Shown here: piece after piece, positions 10,229-19,904 of the stretch
Numbering within the stretch: position 1 is the stretch's first letter
Layout of the letters: each line of letters begins with the position of its first letter
Assembly: GCF_014203365.1 (NCBI RefSeq)
Contig: NZ_JACHIS010000001.1
Location: 2,108,001-2,172,000 of the forward strand
Direction of reading: 5' to 3'
Origin: Actinoalloteichus hymeniacidonis
GTDB lineage: Bacteria; Actinomycetota; Actinomycetes; Mycobacteriales; Pseudonocardiaceae
DNA: 64,000 nucleotides
Translations under genes and position numbers: made by a program
Notes under the pieces: generated by a model
What the model was told of the DNA's origin: nothing
Database searches by the model: none
Seen by the model: the letters and a program-made list of their open reading frames with translations, nothing else

Positions 10229-10947
10229 CGGCGGAAAGTGCAGTGCTCGTCGTCGAAGGCGGAACCTGCCTCGGCTCGTGCCTGCGCGCCTCAGGAGCGG
10301 GGAAATCTGTCTGATCCTTCCGTGCAGGAACGCTGATCCGGTGGTGGATACAACCCAAAATACGGGGCTCGGAGGTGCCGCCGGAAGCTTTCCGACGGAT
10401 CGTCGAAAGTCCCGCTCGTCACCCCTCAGGGAGCAGTCGAGCCTCTCATGTCGGATGCCGGGCGGTCCGCCTGCCCACGAATCAGGCGCGTCGGACCACT
10501 CACTCCACCGGGTCTGCGCTCATCGGCGACCGTGTCGAGCAGGTGGGTGAGGCCGGGCTCCGCCGGATGGAGGAGCGTGGCCATCGATCTACCGGTGGTT
10601 GCTACGTCGAACATGTCTCTCGGTCGACCTTCTCCGCTCGATCTTCTCGGGTCGGGCCGTTCGCCGTCTACGGTCCGCCGTCGCTATCGAAACGGTGACA
10701 CACCTGGCTCGCCGGTTCAATTACATAGTGATGTTTTCGGGGTTGATTCAGGGTTGGCTAAGGGGTCGTTCCCCTGGTTCATTCGCCGTTCTCGCGCGTG
10801 AGACCTCGATGTTCACCCGAGGCCATCGGTGAAGGATGGGTGGATGTGTCGCGAGATTCATTCGCGGGCGTTCGGGGCGGGGTGGGTCGGAGCGCCAGGC
10901 ATCGTGTCTGATGGAGTCGAACAGCCGAGGATTTCGGTCAACCGGAG
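10229..10947. other. Gene-free region of about 720 bp
   Basis: No open frame here has recognisable homology or a good start. The part from about 10690 to 10770 is less GC-rich than the surroundings and includes a small hairpin (AGGGG-TCGT-TCCCCT near 10762-10775). It presumably contains promoters for both flanking genes. I see no RNA gene. Confidence 0.45.
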
Positions 10948-11661
10948 GTGGGCACGCTGGACATCGAGTGGCGCGAGCTGGTCGAGGCACCGTTGAGTTC
11001 GGAACTGACCTTGGTGCTGGGGACCGGGCTGCTCGCCCTGGTGCTCGTGGGGCAGCGGCGATTATGGCGACTGACGCGCAATGTGGTCACCATCGTGCAC
11101 GAGGGTGGGCACGCGGTGGTCGCGTTGCTCACCGGACGCAGGTTGATGGGTATCCGCCTGCATTCCGACACCTCGGGTGTCACGGTCTCCTCCGGGCGGC
11201 GTACCGGTCCGGGAATGGTGTTCACCGTGCTGGCAGGCTATCTGGCCTGTCCGCTGCTGGGGTTGGCCGCAGCCTGGGCGATGATCTCGCAGCAGCACAC
11301 CCTGTTGCTCTGGGTCACCGTCGGGTTGCTGGCCGCGATGCTGCTCATGATCCGCAACCTCTTCGGCGTGCTCTCGCTGGTGCTGACCGGTGCGCTGGTG
11401 TTCTGCGTGTCGTGGTTCGCCCCGGAGTCCATCCAGGTCACCTTCGGGTATGCCTTCAGCTGGTTCCTGTTGTTCGGCGGCGTTCGACCGGTCATGGAGA
11501 TCGGAGGACACCGGCGGAGCTCCGGCGCGCGGGACTCCGACCCGGATCAGCTGGCGCGATTGGCGGGTGGAACGGCCCTGGTGTGGACCGCCTTCTTCTT
11601 CCTCGTCGCCGTGGGGTGTCTGGCATTCGGTGGCTTCCTGCTGCTCTCCTCACCGAGTTGA
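10948..11661 (+). CDS. M50-like membrane metallopeptidase
   Basis: The 237-residue membrane protein contains HEGGH (51-55) within the segment VVTIVHEGGHAVVALLTGR, the zinc-binding motif of M50B-like proteases common in actinobacteria. About six hydrophobic helices follow. The second metal ligand of site-2 proteases (NPDG) is not obvious; M50B-type relatives often lack the classical form, so activity is likely but not certain. The start GTG at 10948 abuts a CGGAGG sequence, which is closer than usual; no better start codon is visible. It ends opposite a strong bidirectional terminator. Substrate unknown. Confidence 0.82.
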   Translation: MGTLDIEWRELVEAPLSSELTLVLGTGLLALVLVGQRRLWRLTRNVVTIVHEGGHAVVALLTGRRLMGIRLHSDTSGVTVSSGRRTGPGMVFTVLAGYLACPLLGLAAAWAMISQQHTLLLWVTVGLLAAMLLMIRNLFGVLSLVLTGALVFCVSWFAPESIQVTFGYAFSWFLLFGGVRPVMEIGGHRRSSGARDSDPDQLARLAGGTALVWTAFFFLVAVGCLAFGGFLLLSSPS

Positions 11662-11689
11662 GGACGTGTTCGGGGCCTGTGAAAACGTC

Positions 11690-11723
11690 GGTACCCCCGT
11701 CGGCCGGTCGCGACGGGGGTACC
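11690..11723. terminator. Bidirectional terminator between convergent genes
   Basis: A perfect 13-bp inverted repeat (GGTACCCCCGTCG / CGACGGGGGTACC) with an 8-nt loop lies between the stop codons of the protease gene and the leftward aldo/keto reductase gene. Confidence 0.85.
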
Positions 11724-11746
11724 AGGGTGACGTCGAGCGATCAGAC

Positions 11747-12571
11747 TCAGCCCTGTCGGTCCGGGTGCGGCCCGGTCCTGGTGTCCGAGTTCAGCCCGGT
11801 GATCGAGGCGATGTCGTCCTCGGACAGGGTGAAATCGAAGACGTCGATGTTCTCTGCGATCCGGGACGGCGTGACGGACTTGGGGATGACCACGTTCCCG
11901 AGCTGGATGTGCCAGCGCAACACCACCTGAGCCGGGGTCCGATCGTGTTTCTCGGCCAGCGCGGTGATCGTCGGGTCGGTGAGCAGCCCGCCCTTGGCCA
12001 GTGGGCTCCAGGCCTCGGTCAGGATGTTGTGTGCCGCGTGGAATTCGCGGAGCTCGTGCTGAACGAGGTTCGGGTGTAGTTCGATCTGGTTGATCGAGGG
12101 CACCACCGCGCTCGAATCGAGCAGTCGCTTGAGATGCGCGACCTGGAAATTGGAGACGCCGATCGCCTGGACCCGTTCTTCTTCGAGGAGCTTCTCGAAC
12201 GCGCGCCAGGTGTCGATGTAGTGGTCTCGTTTCGGCTGGGGCCAGTGGATGAGATACAGGTCCAGATATTCCAGCCCCAGCTTCTCCATGCTCTCGTCGA
12301 ACGCACGCAGGGCACTGGCATAACCATGATCGTCGTTACCCAGCTTGGTCGTGATGAAAAGCTCCTCCCTCGGTATTCCCGAGGTCCGCACGGCCCGACC
12401 GACAGCGGCCTCGTTGGCGTAGAGATTCGCCGTGTCGATACTGCGATAACCGGCCTCGAGGGCGGCGTCGACCGCCGCCTCCGTCTCGGAGTCGGGTATC
12501 TGGAAGACGCCGAATCCGAGTTGGGGAATGCGCACTCCGTTGTTCAGTGCGAGGGAGGAGACCTGCGGCAT
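11747..12571 (-). CDS. Aldo/keto reductase
   Basis: The 274-residue cytosolic enzyme should reduce aldehydes or ketones with NADPH. The catalytic tetrad is intact: Asp46 and Tyr51 in SIDTANLYANE, Lys76 in TTKLGN and His109 in LIHWP. The length is normal for the 2,5-diketo-gluconate-reductase-like (AKR5) group and the N-terminus LNNGVRIPQLGFGVFQI is typical. ATG at 12571 was preferred over an in-frame ATG 14 codons upstream because it follows CCAGGAGGTCGACACACC. The neighbouring zinc-regulated ribosomal operon runs the same way but ends 74 bp upstream, so read-through is possible. The physiological substrate is not known. Confidence 0.94.
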   Translation of the reverse strand: MPQVSSLALNNGVRIPQLGFGVFQIPDSETEAAVDAALEAGYRSIDTANLYANEAAVGRAVRTSGIPREELFITTKLGNDDHGYASALRAFDESMEKLGLEYLDLYLIHWPQPKRDHYIDTWRAFEKLLEEERVQAIGVSNFQVAHLKRLLDSSAVVPSINQIELHPNLVQHELREFHAAHNILTEAWSPLAKGGLLTDPTITALAEKHDRTPAQVVLRWHIQLGNVVIPKSVTPSRIAENIDVFDFTLSEDDIASITGLNSDTRTGPHPDRQG

Positions 12572-12644
12572 GGTGTGTCGACCTCCTGGGATCGGGATGA
12601 CTCGGGCGAGCATGACCGTCCGCCAGTCTCGCAGGACTGCGTGG

Positions 12645-12896
12645 TTATCGCGCCTGCTGACTCGGATAGGGCAACAGGGCCATCTCCCTGGCGTTCTTGA
12701 TCGCCCTGGCCACCTCCCGTTGTTGGCTGGAACTCAGTCCCGTGACTCGCCGAGCCCGGATCTTGCCCCGGTCGGACAGGAATTTGCGCAGTAGGGACAC
12801 GTCCTTCCAGTCGACATGTTCCACACCCTCGCGCTTGAGCAGGTTGATCTTGCGCTTGAGTGGGCGGACCTTGCTTCCCCGTGCCTTCGTGGGCAT
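12645..12896 (-). CDS. rpsR: 30S ribosomal protein S18, zinc-independent paralogue
   Basis: This 83-residue S18 binds 16S rRNA in the small subunit platform. The core [40 protein letters not shown] is unmistakable. No cysteine is present, so it is the C-minus form used when zinc is scarce. It is the last gene of the L28-L33-S14-S18 unit and follows rpsN by 10 bp. The ATG at 12896 has GTGAGGAGGAC just upstream; the frame is open before this but without homology. Regulation by Zur is inferred from the box at 13697-13716. Confidence 0.97.
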   Translation of the reverse strand: MPTKARGSKVRPLKRKINLLKREGVEHVDWKDVSLLRKFLSDRGKIRARRVTGLSSSQQREVARAIKNAREMALLPYPSQQAR

Positions 12897-12906
12897 CGTG
12901 TCCTCC

Positions 12907-13212
12907 TCACCAACTCGATTTCCGGACACCGGGCAATTCACCGTTGTGTGCCAGTTCGCGGAATCGGATCCGGGATACTCCGAAGGTTCGGAGATAGGCT
13001 CGCGGCCTGCCATCGGTGGCGTCCCTATTGCGCAGTCGGGTGGGACTGGCATCCCGGGGGAGTCGCTGCAGTGCCGATTGCGCGGCGGCCTTCTCCTGCG
13101 CGCTGAACTGGGGAGCGCGGATGATCTCCTTCAGTTCGGCGCGGCGTTGGGCATAGCGGGCGACCACCAATCGGCGCTGCTCGTTCTTGGCGATCTTCGA
13201 TTTCTTGGCCAT
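12907..13212 (-). CDS. rpsN: 30S ribosomal protein S14, zinc-independent paralogue
   Basis: The 101-residue S14 is the long, cysteine-free form ([15 protein letters not shown]-terminal [20 protein letters not shown]). Zinc-binding S14 is about 61 residues with CxxC-CxxC. It replaces that form in the ribosome under zinc limitation. The ATG follows the rpmG stop codon directly (TGA-ATG), so the genes are translationally coupled. Confidence 0.97.
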   Translation of the reverse strand: MAKKSKIAKNEQRRLVVARYAQRRAELKEIIRAPQFSAQEKAAAQSALQRLPRDASPTRLRNRDATDGRPRAYLRTFGVSRIRFRELAHNGELPGVRKSSW

Positions 13213-13377
13213 TCAGCGTTCCTCGCGAAACTCGACGTGCTTGCGGACCACGGGGTCGTATTTCCGAATGCGCATGCGGTCCGGGTCGTTGCGACGGTTC
13301 TTCCTGGTGACATAGGTGTAGCCGGTGCCTGCGGTGGACTTGAGCTTGATGATCGGACGTACGTCGTTGCGTGCCAT
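13213..13377 (-). CDS. rpmG: 50S ribosomal protein L33, zinc-independent paralogue
   Basis: A 54-residue L33 ([33 protein letters not shown]) with no cysteine, whereas the zinc form has two CxxC pairs. Its ATG overlaps the stop codon of rpmB by one base (TGATG), showing tight coupling within the Zur-type operon. Confidence 0.97.
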   Translation of the reverse strand: MARNDVRPIIKLKSTAGTGYTYVTRKNRRNDPDRMRIRKYDPVVRKHVEFREER

Positions 13378-13613
13378 CAGATTCGCACCCCTTTTCCTCG
13401 AAGTTCGGCGACGACGGATTCGATGCCCCGGCGGTCGATGATCTTGATGCCGGTGGTGGAGACCCGCAGTCGGATCCAGCGCTTCTCGCTGGGCAGCCAG
13501 TAGCGGCGACGCTGCAGGTTCGGCTCCCACCGTCGGGACGTGCGTACGTGGGAGTGCGACACCCGTTTGCCGTACCCCGGCTTGGCACCGGTGACCTGAC
13601 AGACGGCGGACAT
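13377..13613 (-). CDS. rpmB: 50S ribosomal protein L28, zinc-independent paralogue
   Basis: The 78-residue L28 ([20 protein letters not shown]; FxxNLQ-like segment [10 protein letters not shown]) has one cysteine and lacks the CxxC pairs of the zinc form. It is the first gene of the four-gene operon. The ATG at 13613 has AAGGAGGAACCCAGCC upstream. A Zur-like palindrome lies 84 bp ahead of the start. Confidence 0.96.
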   Translation of the reverse strand: MSAVCQVTGAKPGYGKRVSHSHVRTSRRWEPNLQRRRYWLPSEKRWIRLRVSTTGIKIIDRRGIESVVAELRGKGVRI

Positions 13614-13696
13614 GGCTGGGTTCCTCCTTGGGTTCGAGCAGGGCGAGCGGTGCGTCGTCGGTGCTGCTCCCTCGGCGACTGCTTCGCGCTGGAGAA

Positions 13697-13716
13697 CATG
13701 ATAACCGTTATCGATA
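13697..13716 (-). promoter_or_regulatory. Zur-like operator before rpmB
   Basis: The core GATAAC-C-GTTATC (13700-13712) is a perfect palindrome in an AT-rich island (ATGATAACCGTTATCGATAA) and resembles actinobacterial Zur boxes (TGATAAT...ATTATCA type). It is 84-103 bp upstream of rpmB. The gene content supports Zur control; binding is inferred. Confidence 0.8.
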
Positions 13717-13884
13717 AGCCGTGTCGGGGTCGGGGTGTCGGACTCCATGGCGCAGGGGTACCCGGCGAGAGGCGGGCTGCACGGCGACCTCGCGGTGTCT
13801 CCGCCCGGTTCGACGTCGCGGCGACGACGTGGGGCGAGGCGGGCCCGAGGTCGGGGTGAGGGGGTTCGATGTGGTCGAATAGAA

Positions 13885-13902
13885 ATGAAAATCGTTATTG
13901 AT
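13885..13902 (+). promoter_or_regulatory. Zur-like operator before rpmE2
   Basis: ATGAAAATCGTTATTGAT matches the TGAAAATnATTTTCA-type Zur consensus well, with an imperfect two-fold symmetry. It lies about 100 bp before the L31 start, on the other side of the divergent promoter region. Together with the box at 13697-13716 it would give zinc control in both directions. Confidence 0.8.
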
Positions 13903-14003
13903 TAGGGCGGTCGGGTCGGCCTCGGCCGCCCCCGAGGGCATCCCCCGGGGGCGGGTGGCGTGCGGCCATCTCCGTCGCGATCTACCGACAGGAAGGACGA
14001 CAG

Positions 14004-14273
14004 GTGAAGAAGGACATCCATCCCGACTACCACCCGGTGGTGTTTCGGGACTCCTCCACGGGCGACTCGTTTCTGACCCGTTCGACGATGACCTCGCAAC
14101 GAACGGTCGAGTGGTCCGATGGCAACACCTATCCGTTGATCATCGTGGACGTCAGTTCCTCGTCCCACCCGTTCTGGACCGGAACCCAACGGCTCGTCGA
14201 CACCGCGGGTCGGGTCGAGAAGTTCCGGCGTCGTTACGGCGATCGCGCCCGGCCCAAGGGCGATCAGTCCTGA
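14004..14273 (+). CDS. rpmE2: 50S ribosomal protein L31 type B
   Basis: The 89-residue protein ([43 protein letters not shown]) is the cysteine-free type-B L31. It displaces the zinc-binding L31 from ribosomes in zinc starvation and so frees zinc. The start is GTG at 14004 with AGGAAGGA at 13990-13997. It diverges from the rpmB-rpmG-rpsN-rpsR operon and is followed by a strong terminator. Confidence 0.97.
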   Translation: MKKDIHPDYHPVVFRDSSTGDSFLTRSTMTSQRTVEWSDGNTYPLIIVDVSSSSHPFWTGTQRLVDTAGRVEKFRRRYGDRARPKGDQS

Positions 14274-14285
14274 GGGTTCTCGATG

Positions 14286-14316
14286 GCGGGGTCCGGCCGT
14301 AGGTGCCGGACCCCGC
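14286..14316 (+). terminator. Terminator of rpmE2
   Basis: A perfect 12-bp stem (GCGGGGTCCGGC / GCCGGACCCCGC) with the 7-nt loop CGTAGGT begins 12 bp after the L31 stop codon. Confidence 0.88.
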
Positions 14317-14720
14317 AGGTGTGTCCGGGGTCGGGTGTCGATCGCCTCCGGTGTCGATGTCCGCAATGTTCGTAATGGGTGAATTCAAACCGGCGTGAAG
14401 TGTGTGAAAGGCCAGCGGCGTCGATTCGAAAATGGTATTCGGATGATTTCTGCTGCACTTCGGATTACTTTGATCACGAAGTGGTTTCCCCGGTGATGCC
14501 AGGATGCCTTAACTCCCTGGTGGTGGGCTTGATGGAAGCGCTTGAAACGGCGTGAAATGGCCTGAGTGTCACCGCTCGACCATATGGTTGAATCTCGTCG
14601 CGGGCGCCGAAGTGCGCAGCCAATGGTGTGAATTGGGCGACGTCAATCAGTTTTTGGCGGGTTTTGGGTGGTGGCCACGCCGTGACCCACGACCCCTGGG
14701 GTGTTGAGGGCAGGAACCGG
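14317..14720. other. Relatively AT-rich leader region of the TPR gene
   Basis: No gene is supported. Roughly 14370-14660 is clearly richer in A and T than neighbouring DNA. It includes CGAAAATGGTATTCG at 14427-14441, which matches 11 of 15 positions of a TGAAAATGATTTTCA Zur-type consensus; this may be chance. Confidence 0.45.
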
Positions 14721-17700
14721 ATGTATTTCTGGCAGCAGCGGATTGCCGAGGCCAAGGAGTGTGTGCGGCGGGGCGAGACCCTCGCGGCCCAGGAGATCCT
14801 GAACGAGATCATCGAAGGGGGCGACATAGAGGCCCGGCCCGCAGCGCTGGTCACGCTCGGGTTGCTGCTGGCCGATGGCCCCGACCGCGAGGCGCGCGAT
14901 GCGGCGCTGCAGGCCGCCGTGGACTCCGGCCACCCCATCCACTCCGCCTACGCGGCCTTGATGCTGGGTGCGGCGCTGATCGAGGAACAGCGGTACACCC
15001 TCGCGCGCCCGCTGCTGCACCTTGCCGCAGACAGCGCCGACCCCGAGCTGGCGGGCCGGGCGAATGTCGGGCTCGCGCATGCGCTGAGCGGCTTGGGCGA
15101 TATCTCCGGCGCCCGACGGATCCTGGCCGTTGCGCTGGACTCGGCGGACCCCGAGATTCGTGCGATGGCCGAGGAATTGGAGCTGCCGACCTCGGGCGGT
15201 CCGGATGACGAGGACGAACTCGGCGCCGCCTTGCAACTGGCCCAAGGGCTGGGCGATAGCGGAATGGTGGACGAGGCCGAGGAGATCCTGGAGCGGGTGC
15301 GATCCAGCGGCCATCCGCACTTCGCCTCACTGGCGGCGATGCAGCTGTTCGGCATTCGCGCCGCCGAGGAGGACTACGACGAGGCCCGGGAGCTCGCGGA
15401 GCAGATCATCGAGTTAGGCCACCCCGAACACCTCGGTTGGGGCTACAAATTGCTGGGCAGCGTGCTCCAGGACTTCGAGGACGGGACCGGGGCTATCGCG
15501 GCCTTCCGCGAGGCCGCCAAGGACCCACGGCCCGCAGTGCGTCTGGAGTCGATGATCCAGCTCGGTCAGGAACTCGCCGCTGCGGGCGAGACCGAGGAGG
15601 CCGAGCAGCTCTATCTGCGCGTCATCAACACCGGACATCCCCATTTCGCGAGCTCAGGCTGGGGTGTCCTCGCCGAGTTCCGCGCCGAGCAGGGCGACAT
15701 CGATGGTGCGGCCGAGGCCTTCCGAAAGGTGATCGACAGCGGACACGAGGAGTTGGGCCCACGGGCCGCGTACAACCTCGGTGTCCTGCTGGCTCGGGTA
15801 GACGACATCGCGGGCGCCCGTGACGCCTTCGGGATCGCTGCGGACGGGCCGGATCCCGAGGCGGCGCATAGTGCGACGACCGCACTGCTCTGGCTCACCG
15901 CCGGCGAGAAGCTCGATAACGAACCGGGCCGGGAAGATGCAGGCCCCGCCATGCGCTCCACCCGCCTCGCGCTGGAGCGCGGCGACATCGTCGAGGCACG
16001 CACGTTGTTGACGGCGTCGCTGCACTCCGATGGTCCGATGCACTCGGCCATCGCCTCATTCTCGCTGGGGCTGCTCGAGGCAGTGCACGGTGATGTGACC
16101 GCTGCCCGGACCGCATTACAGTTCGGACGTCGCAGCGAGTACACCAAGCTGGCGGAGGACGCGGTGTTCCTGGCCGCGTTGTTGGACGAACCCCTCGATC
16201 TGATCGGACCCGCGCTCGGCCCGAGACAGCGATTCTTGTACGACCCAGCTGGGGCCGAGGAGCAGTGGCAGCAGCTCGCAGGCACCTCGGATTCATTGAC
16301 CGATCGGCTCGCGACCCTCTTCCTCGCCGAGGCGGCGATGCACCGAGGTGAGGGCGATGCCGGCTCGACCCTGGTGATGTTGGCGCAGTCGGCCCACCAT
16401 CCTCTGATCGCGGCCCGGGCGGCGCTCACGCTGGTCACCCTCGGCAAGGATCTGGTGGAGGAGGAACTCCAGCACGACCTGCTGCGACGTTGTCTCACCG
16501 ACGGGCATCCGGCCCTGGCGCCGTTCGCCGCCGCCGAAGTGGGAATCCGGCTCCTCACCGCTATCGACGACCAGGACACCGCGAAACTGTCGGAGGCTCG
16601 GTCGCTGTTCGAGACCGCGCTCGACTCCGGACTTGCCTGCCTGCTGCCGCAGGCATTCGGTGGCCTGCAACTGATCTACCTCGCCACGGACGACGACCGC
16701 AAGCAGCGGGCCGCACTGGCGATACGCGTCGCGGGCAGCGGGCACTCCACCGAGGCGCCGAAGGCGGCTCTGGCGGCCGCTGAGCTGCTGTTGGAGGACG
16801 GGGCGATCGCGCGGGCGCTGCCCTTCCTCGATCAGGTCGCAGCCATGGACGGTCACGATCAGACCGGTATCGCGGCCTTCTGCGCGCACACCATCCGTGA
16901 GGAGTTCGACCAGGCAGAGTCGTCCTTGGTGCTGGCTCTCGAGGCCGCCGACGGTTTCGGGGCGATCAAGGACATCGTGGCGGCGCTCGCGCATGCCTTC
17001 CATGATCGAGGCGTTCATCAGCTCACCGAATGGATCTGGACGGAGGTCGCCGCGAAGGTCACCGATGTCTGGGCGCTGCACGCCCGGATGCTGCTCGGGG
17101 CCTCCCAGAACGACCGAGGTGCCTCGGACGCGGCCGTCGCTTCGTGGTCCGAGGTGGCCCGCAGTGTCGATTCCGAGCGTGCGGTGCACGCGGTGGAGAG
17201 CATCGGCTCGGTGTGGCGAGAGCAGCAAGCCGTCTCGGAGCCCGCGATCCTCCGGGAGATCGCCGCAGGCGACGGACCGGCGGCTGCGGACGCGGCATGG
17301 GAACTCGGTCTCGGGCGCACCGAGGCGGATCCGGCCGGTGCGGTGGCGGCCTACACCCGATTGATCGAGGTCGGGTCGGGCGACCTCGTTGCAATGGCTG
17401 CTTTCAACGCGGCGTTGATCCAGCAGCGGCGAGGCGAGTCGGCCCGATGGTTTCTGCGATGCGCCATCGAGGCCTCGGCCAGCGGCGCGGCTTCGCCGCA
17501 AGCGCAGCGGCACGACCCGGAGCGGATGCTCTCCTTGCGGGCGCAGGCCCTGTTGCGCTTGGGCGACGAGTTCCGGACCTCGGGAGACCCCGAGGGCGCC
17601 ACGAAGTTCTACACCGAGGCGTTGGAGACCGGGGTCGGTGAGGTCATCGGCATGGCCAGGCACTGGTTGGGACTGGCCACCCTGGAGGAGAGCGGGTACA

Positions 17701-19904
17701 GCCTGTCGGCCAACGGCGATACCGAGGACGCACTGGCGGCCCTGACCGAGCACTACGGATCGGTCGAACTGGCGGAGCTGGGGCTGGCCGGGCACGCGGG
17801 CGATGTCGCCGCGGCCGCCGAGGCGCTGGCCCGATATCTCGGCACCGAGCCCGCCGATCCCAGCCGAGGAGTCGCCGTGCTGACGCTTTTTCTGGTCGGC
17901 CTGCATCAAGCGGGGGAGACCGCCGCCGCCCACGGCCTGGCCAACTTGGCCATCGAGCACGGCACGCCAGAACAGCGGGCGTCGGCGTGGAGTGATCGTG
18001 GCGGTATGGCCGAGCAGGAGGGCGACGACTCCCTCGCGGTCGACTGCTACCGGCAGGCCTTGGAGATCGGCGGCCAGGCGGGCGCGCAGTGCGGTCGCTG
18101 GGCTGCCGTGATCCTCGCGGCGAACGACGACACCAGCGAAGCAATCTGGTTCTGCGAGCGTGCCGTGGATATCGGCGGGTCCGAATCCGTGCCCGCCGGC
18201 GTGTTGCTCGGCGCGCTGTACTGCGCCGCCGGGGATGTGCAGGCAGCTCATCGCGCGTGGGATCGTGCCGAACAGACCGGCGAACCACGGGAGTACGGCC
18301 GAGCATTCATCGATGTGATCTCGAAGTACTTCGATGAGGATGCGGAAGCGGGCCGGAGGTCCGATCGGCATGTCCCGCTGTTGGTGCGGGCGGCGGCGAC
18401 GAAGACGGACCCCGCGACAGTGGCATTCGGGTTCGCCCGCCTGGCCGACCTGGCATCGGCCCGGGGTGACTGGCCGGAGGCGTTGCGCTTGCGCCGGGAG
18501 GCCCTTGCGGTGCCGGACAGCGGAATGGAGCCGTACCTGCACAACACGATCGGACGCATGTTGATGACGGCGGAGGACACCGACGGGGCGATCGCCGAGT
18601 TCCGCCTCGCGGCCGATTCCGGCGAGAAGGACATGGTCTACCGGGCCGAATACAGCCTGGGCGTGTTGTATTTCGAGGCGGGTGACCGGCGCAGCGCGGC
18701 GGCCGCCTTCGCCAAGGCTGCGGCATGCGGCATCGACGCATCGGACGAGCTGATCGAGAACCTGGTCGTGGTCTCCGGCCAACAGTTCGCGGCCGCCGAG
18801 CATGAGGATGCCATCGAGACATTGCGGCTGATGGTCGGCCTCGGGCAGACCGATCGGGCCGTGCGGATCATCTTGCGGCTGGCACTGGAATCGTCCGATA
18901 CGGACCCCGACGAACAGGACACCTCGGATTTCGACCGGCAGTCGGCCGACCCGGCCGTGCTCATCCCCTACCTGCGTCTCGGCCTGGAGTACGCGACCGA
19001 TTCGGTCGCTACGGAGCTGAATCTCCGGCTGGGCGAGACCTTGCTGGCCACCGACGATCGGGCAGCGGCTCGTCGCGCCTTCGAACAGGCCCTCGCCGCA
19101 GACAGCGGCGATCTGGGTTTGGTGGCGGGGTACAAGCTCTACGAACTCCTCCGCGAGCAGGGCGAGGAAACCGCCGCCCGTGAATTGTTGACGAGGCTGA
19201 GCGACCACGGTTCCGGTCGGATGAACAGCGCGCTGAAGGCCATGCTGTCGTTCAGGATGGCGGAGGAAGGCGACGCGGCCTCGGCGTCGGACCTCTTGCG
19301 ATCGGCGGCCGCCACGGAGGACGACTTCTCGCCGATCAGCAACTACCTGCTCGCCCAGCGGGCCCGCGAACAGGGCGACGACGAGACGGCCCGGGCGGCA
19401 CTGCGCAAGGTCGTCGAGTCGAAGGACCGGAAGTATGCCGACCAGGCCTTGTTGAGTCTCGGAGCGATGGCGTATCACGAGGAGGATTTCGCCGAGGCCC
19501 GCCGCTGGTGGGAACCTGCGGCGGCGTCGTCGGACCCGCAGGTCGCGGGCTCGGCGGCGATGAATCTCGGCTTGATCGCCAAGGATCGGCGGGACCCGCT
19601 GGAAGGCGCCCGTTGGTTCCTGCGGCTGGTCGATGCGGGTGACGAGCGAGCACCCTTGGCCGCCGCGCACCTGGCCGAACTGCATTACTGGCGCGACGAG
19701 TTCGCCGAGTCCGCCGAGCACTACGGCTACACGCTGGCCAACACCGATGATCCGGAGTTGATCGCCGAGGCGGCCTATCGCGTCGGCGAGATCCGTGCGC
19801 AGGCCGGCGCGATCGCCGAGGCCAAGGAGTTGTTGGATCGGGCGGTTCGTACCGAGGACGAGACGTTCGCATCGAGGGCCGCAGCCTTGCTCAAGGTCCT
19901 GTGA
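14721..19904 (+). CDS. Giant tetratricopeptide-repeat protein
   Basis: The 1727-residue protein is built almost wholly of TPR-like helical hairpins with a period near 35 residues. Recurrent elements are DSGHP, LGVLLA, GDxxGAxxAFRxAxDSG and AxxNLGxLL. This is the style of a large actinobacterial TPR family. No signal peptide, membrane helix, kinase, NTPase or DNA-binding domain was found, so it is probably a cytoplasmic scaffold. Composition is acidic (many Glu, Asp, Ala) and nearly cysteine-poor. The ATG at 14721 follows GGGCAGGAACCGG; an in-frame ATG at 14628 has no ribosome binding site. It is monocistronic. Function is unknown. Confidence 0.9.
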   Translation: MYFWQQRIAEAKECVRRGETLAAQEILNEIIEGGDIEARPAALVTLGLLLADGPDREARDAALQAAVDSGHPIHSAYAALMLGAALIEEQRYTLARPLLHLAADSADPELAGRANVGLAHALSGLGDISGARRILAVALDSADPEIRAMAEELELPTSGGPDDEDELGAALQLAQGLGDSGMVDEAEEILERVRSSGHPHFASLAAMQLFGIRAAEEDYDEARELAEQIIELGHPEHLGWGYKLLGSVLQDFEDGTGAIAAFREAAKDPRPAVRLESMIQLGQELAAAGETEEAEQLYLRVINTGHPHFASSGWGVLAEFRAEQGDIDGAAEAFRKVIDSGHEELGPRAAYNLGVLLARVDDIAGARDAFGIAADGPDPEAAHSATTALLWLTAGEKLDNEPGREDAGPAMRSTRLALERGDIVEARTLLTASLHSDGPMHSAIASFSLGLLEAVHGDVTAARTALQFGRRSEYTKLAEDAVFLAALLDEPLDLIGPALGPRQRFLYDPAGAEEQWQQLAGTSDSLTDRLATLFLAEAAMHRGEGDAGSTLVMLAQSAHHPLIAARAALTLVTLGKDLVEEELQHDLLRRCLTDGHPALAPFAAAEVGIRLLTAIDDQDTAKLSEARSLFETALDSGLACLLPQAFGGLQLIYLATDDDRKQRAALAIRVAGSGHSTEAPKAALAAAELLLEDGAIARALPFLDQVAAMDGHDQTGIAAFCAHTIREEFDQAESSLVLALEAADGFGAIKDIVAALAHAFHDRGVHQLTEWIWTEVAAKVTDVWALHARMLLGASQNDRGASDAAVASWSEVARSVDSERAVHAVESIGSVWREQQAVSEPAILREIAAGDGPAAADAAWELGLGRTEADPAGAVAAYTRLIEVGSGDLVAMAAFNAALIQQRRGESARWFLRCAIEASASGAASPQAQRHDPERMLSLRAQALLRLGDEFRTSGDPEGATKFYTEALETGVGEVIGMARHWLGLATLEESGYSLSANGDTEDALAALTEHYGSVELAELGLAGHAGDVAAAAEALARYLGTEPADPSRGVAVLTLFLVGLHQAGETAAAHGLANLAIEHGTPEQRASAWSDRGGMAEQEGDDSLAVDCYRQALEIGGQAGAQCGRWAAVILAANDDTSEAIWFCERAVDIGGSESVPAGVLLGALYCAAGDVQAAHRAWDRAEQTGEPREYGRAFIDVISKYFDEDAEAGRRSDRHVPLLVRAAATKTDPATVAFGFARLADLASARGDWPEALRLRREALAVPDSGMEPYLHNTIGRMLMTAEDTDGAIAEFRLAADSGEKDMVYRAEYSLGVLYFEAGDRRSAAAAFAKAAACGIDASDELIENLVVVSGQQFAAAEHEDAIETLRLMVGLGQTDRAVRIILRLALESSDTDPDEQDTSDFDRQSADPAVLIPYLRLGLEYATDSVATELNLRLGETLLATDDRAAARRAFEQALAADSGDLGLVAGYKLYELLREQGEETAARELLTRLSDHGSGRMNSALKAMLSFRMAEEGDAASASDLLRSAAATEDDFSPISNYLLAQRAREQGDDETARAALRKVVESKDRKYADQALLSLGAMAYHEEDFAEARRWWEPAAASSDPQVAGSAAMNLGLIAKDRRDPLEGARWFLRLVDAGDERAPLAAAHLAELHYWRDEFAESAEHYGYTLANTDDPELIAEAAYRVGEIRAQAGAIAEAKELLDRAVRTEDETFASRAAALLKVL

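Noticed and set aside
10700-10730. A tRNA T-loop-like GGTTCAATTAC
   Set aside because: No matching stem, acceptor arm or anticodon arm can be built around it.
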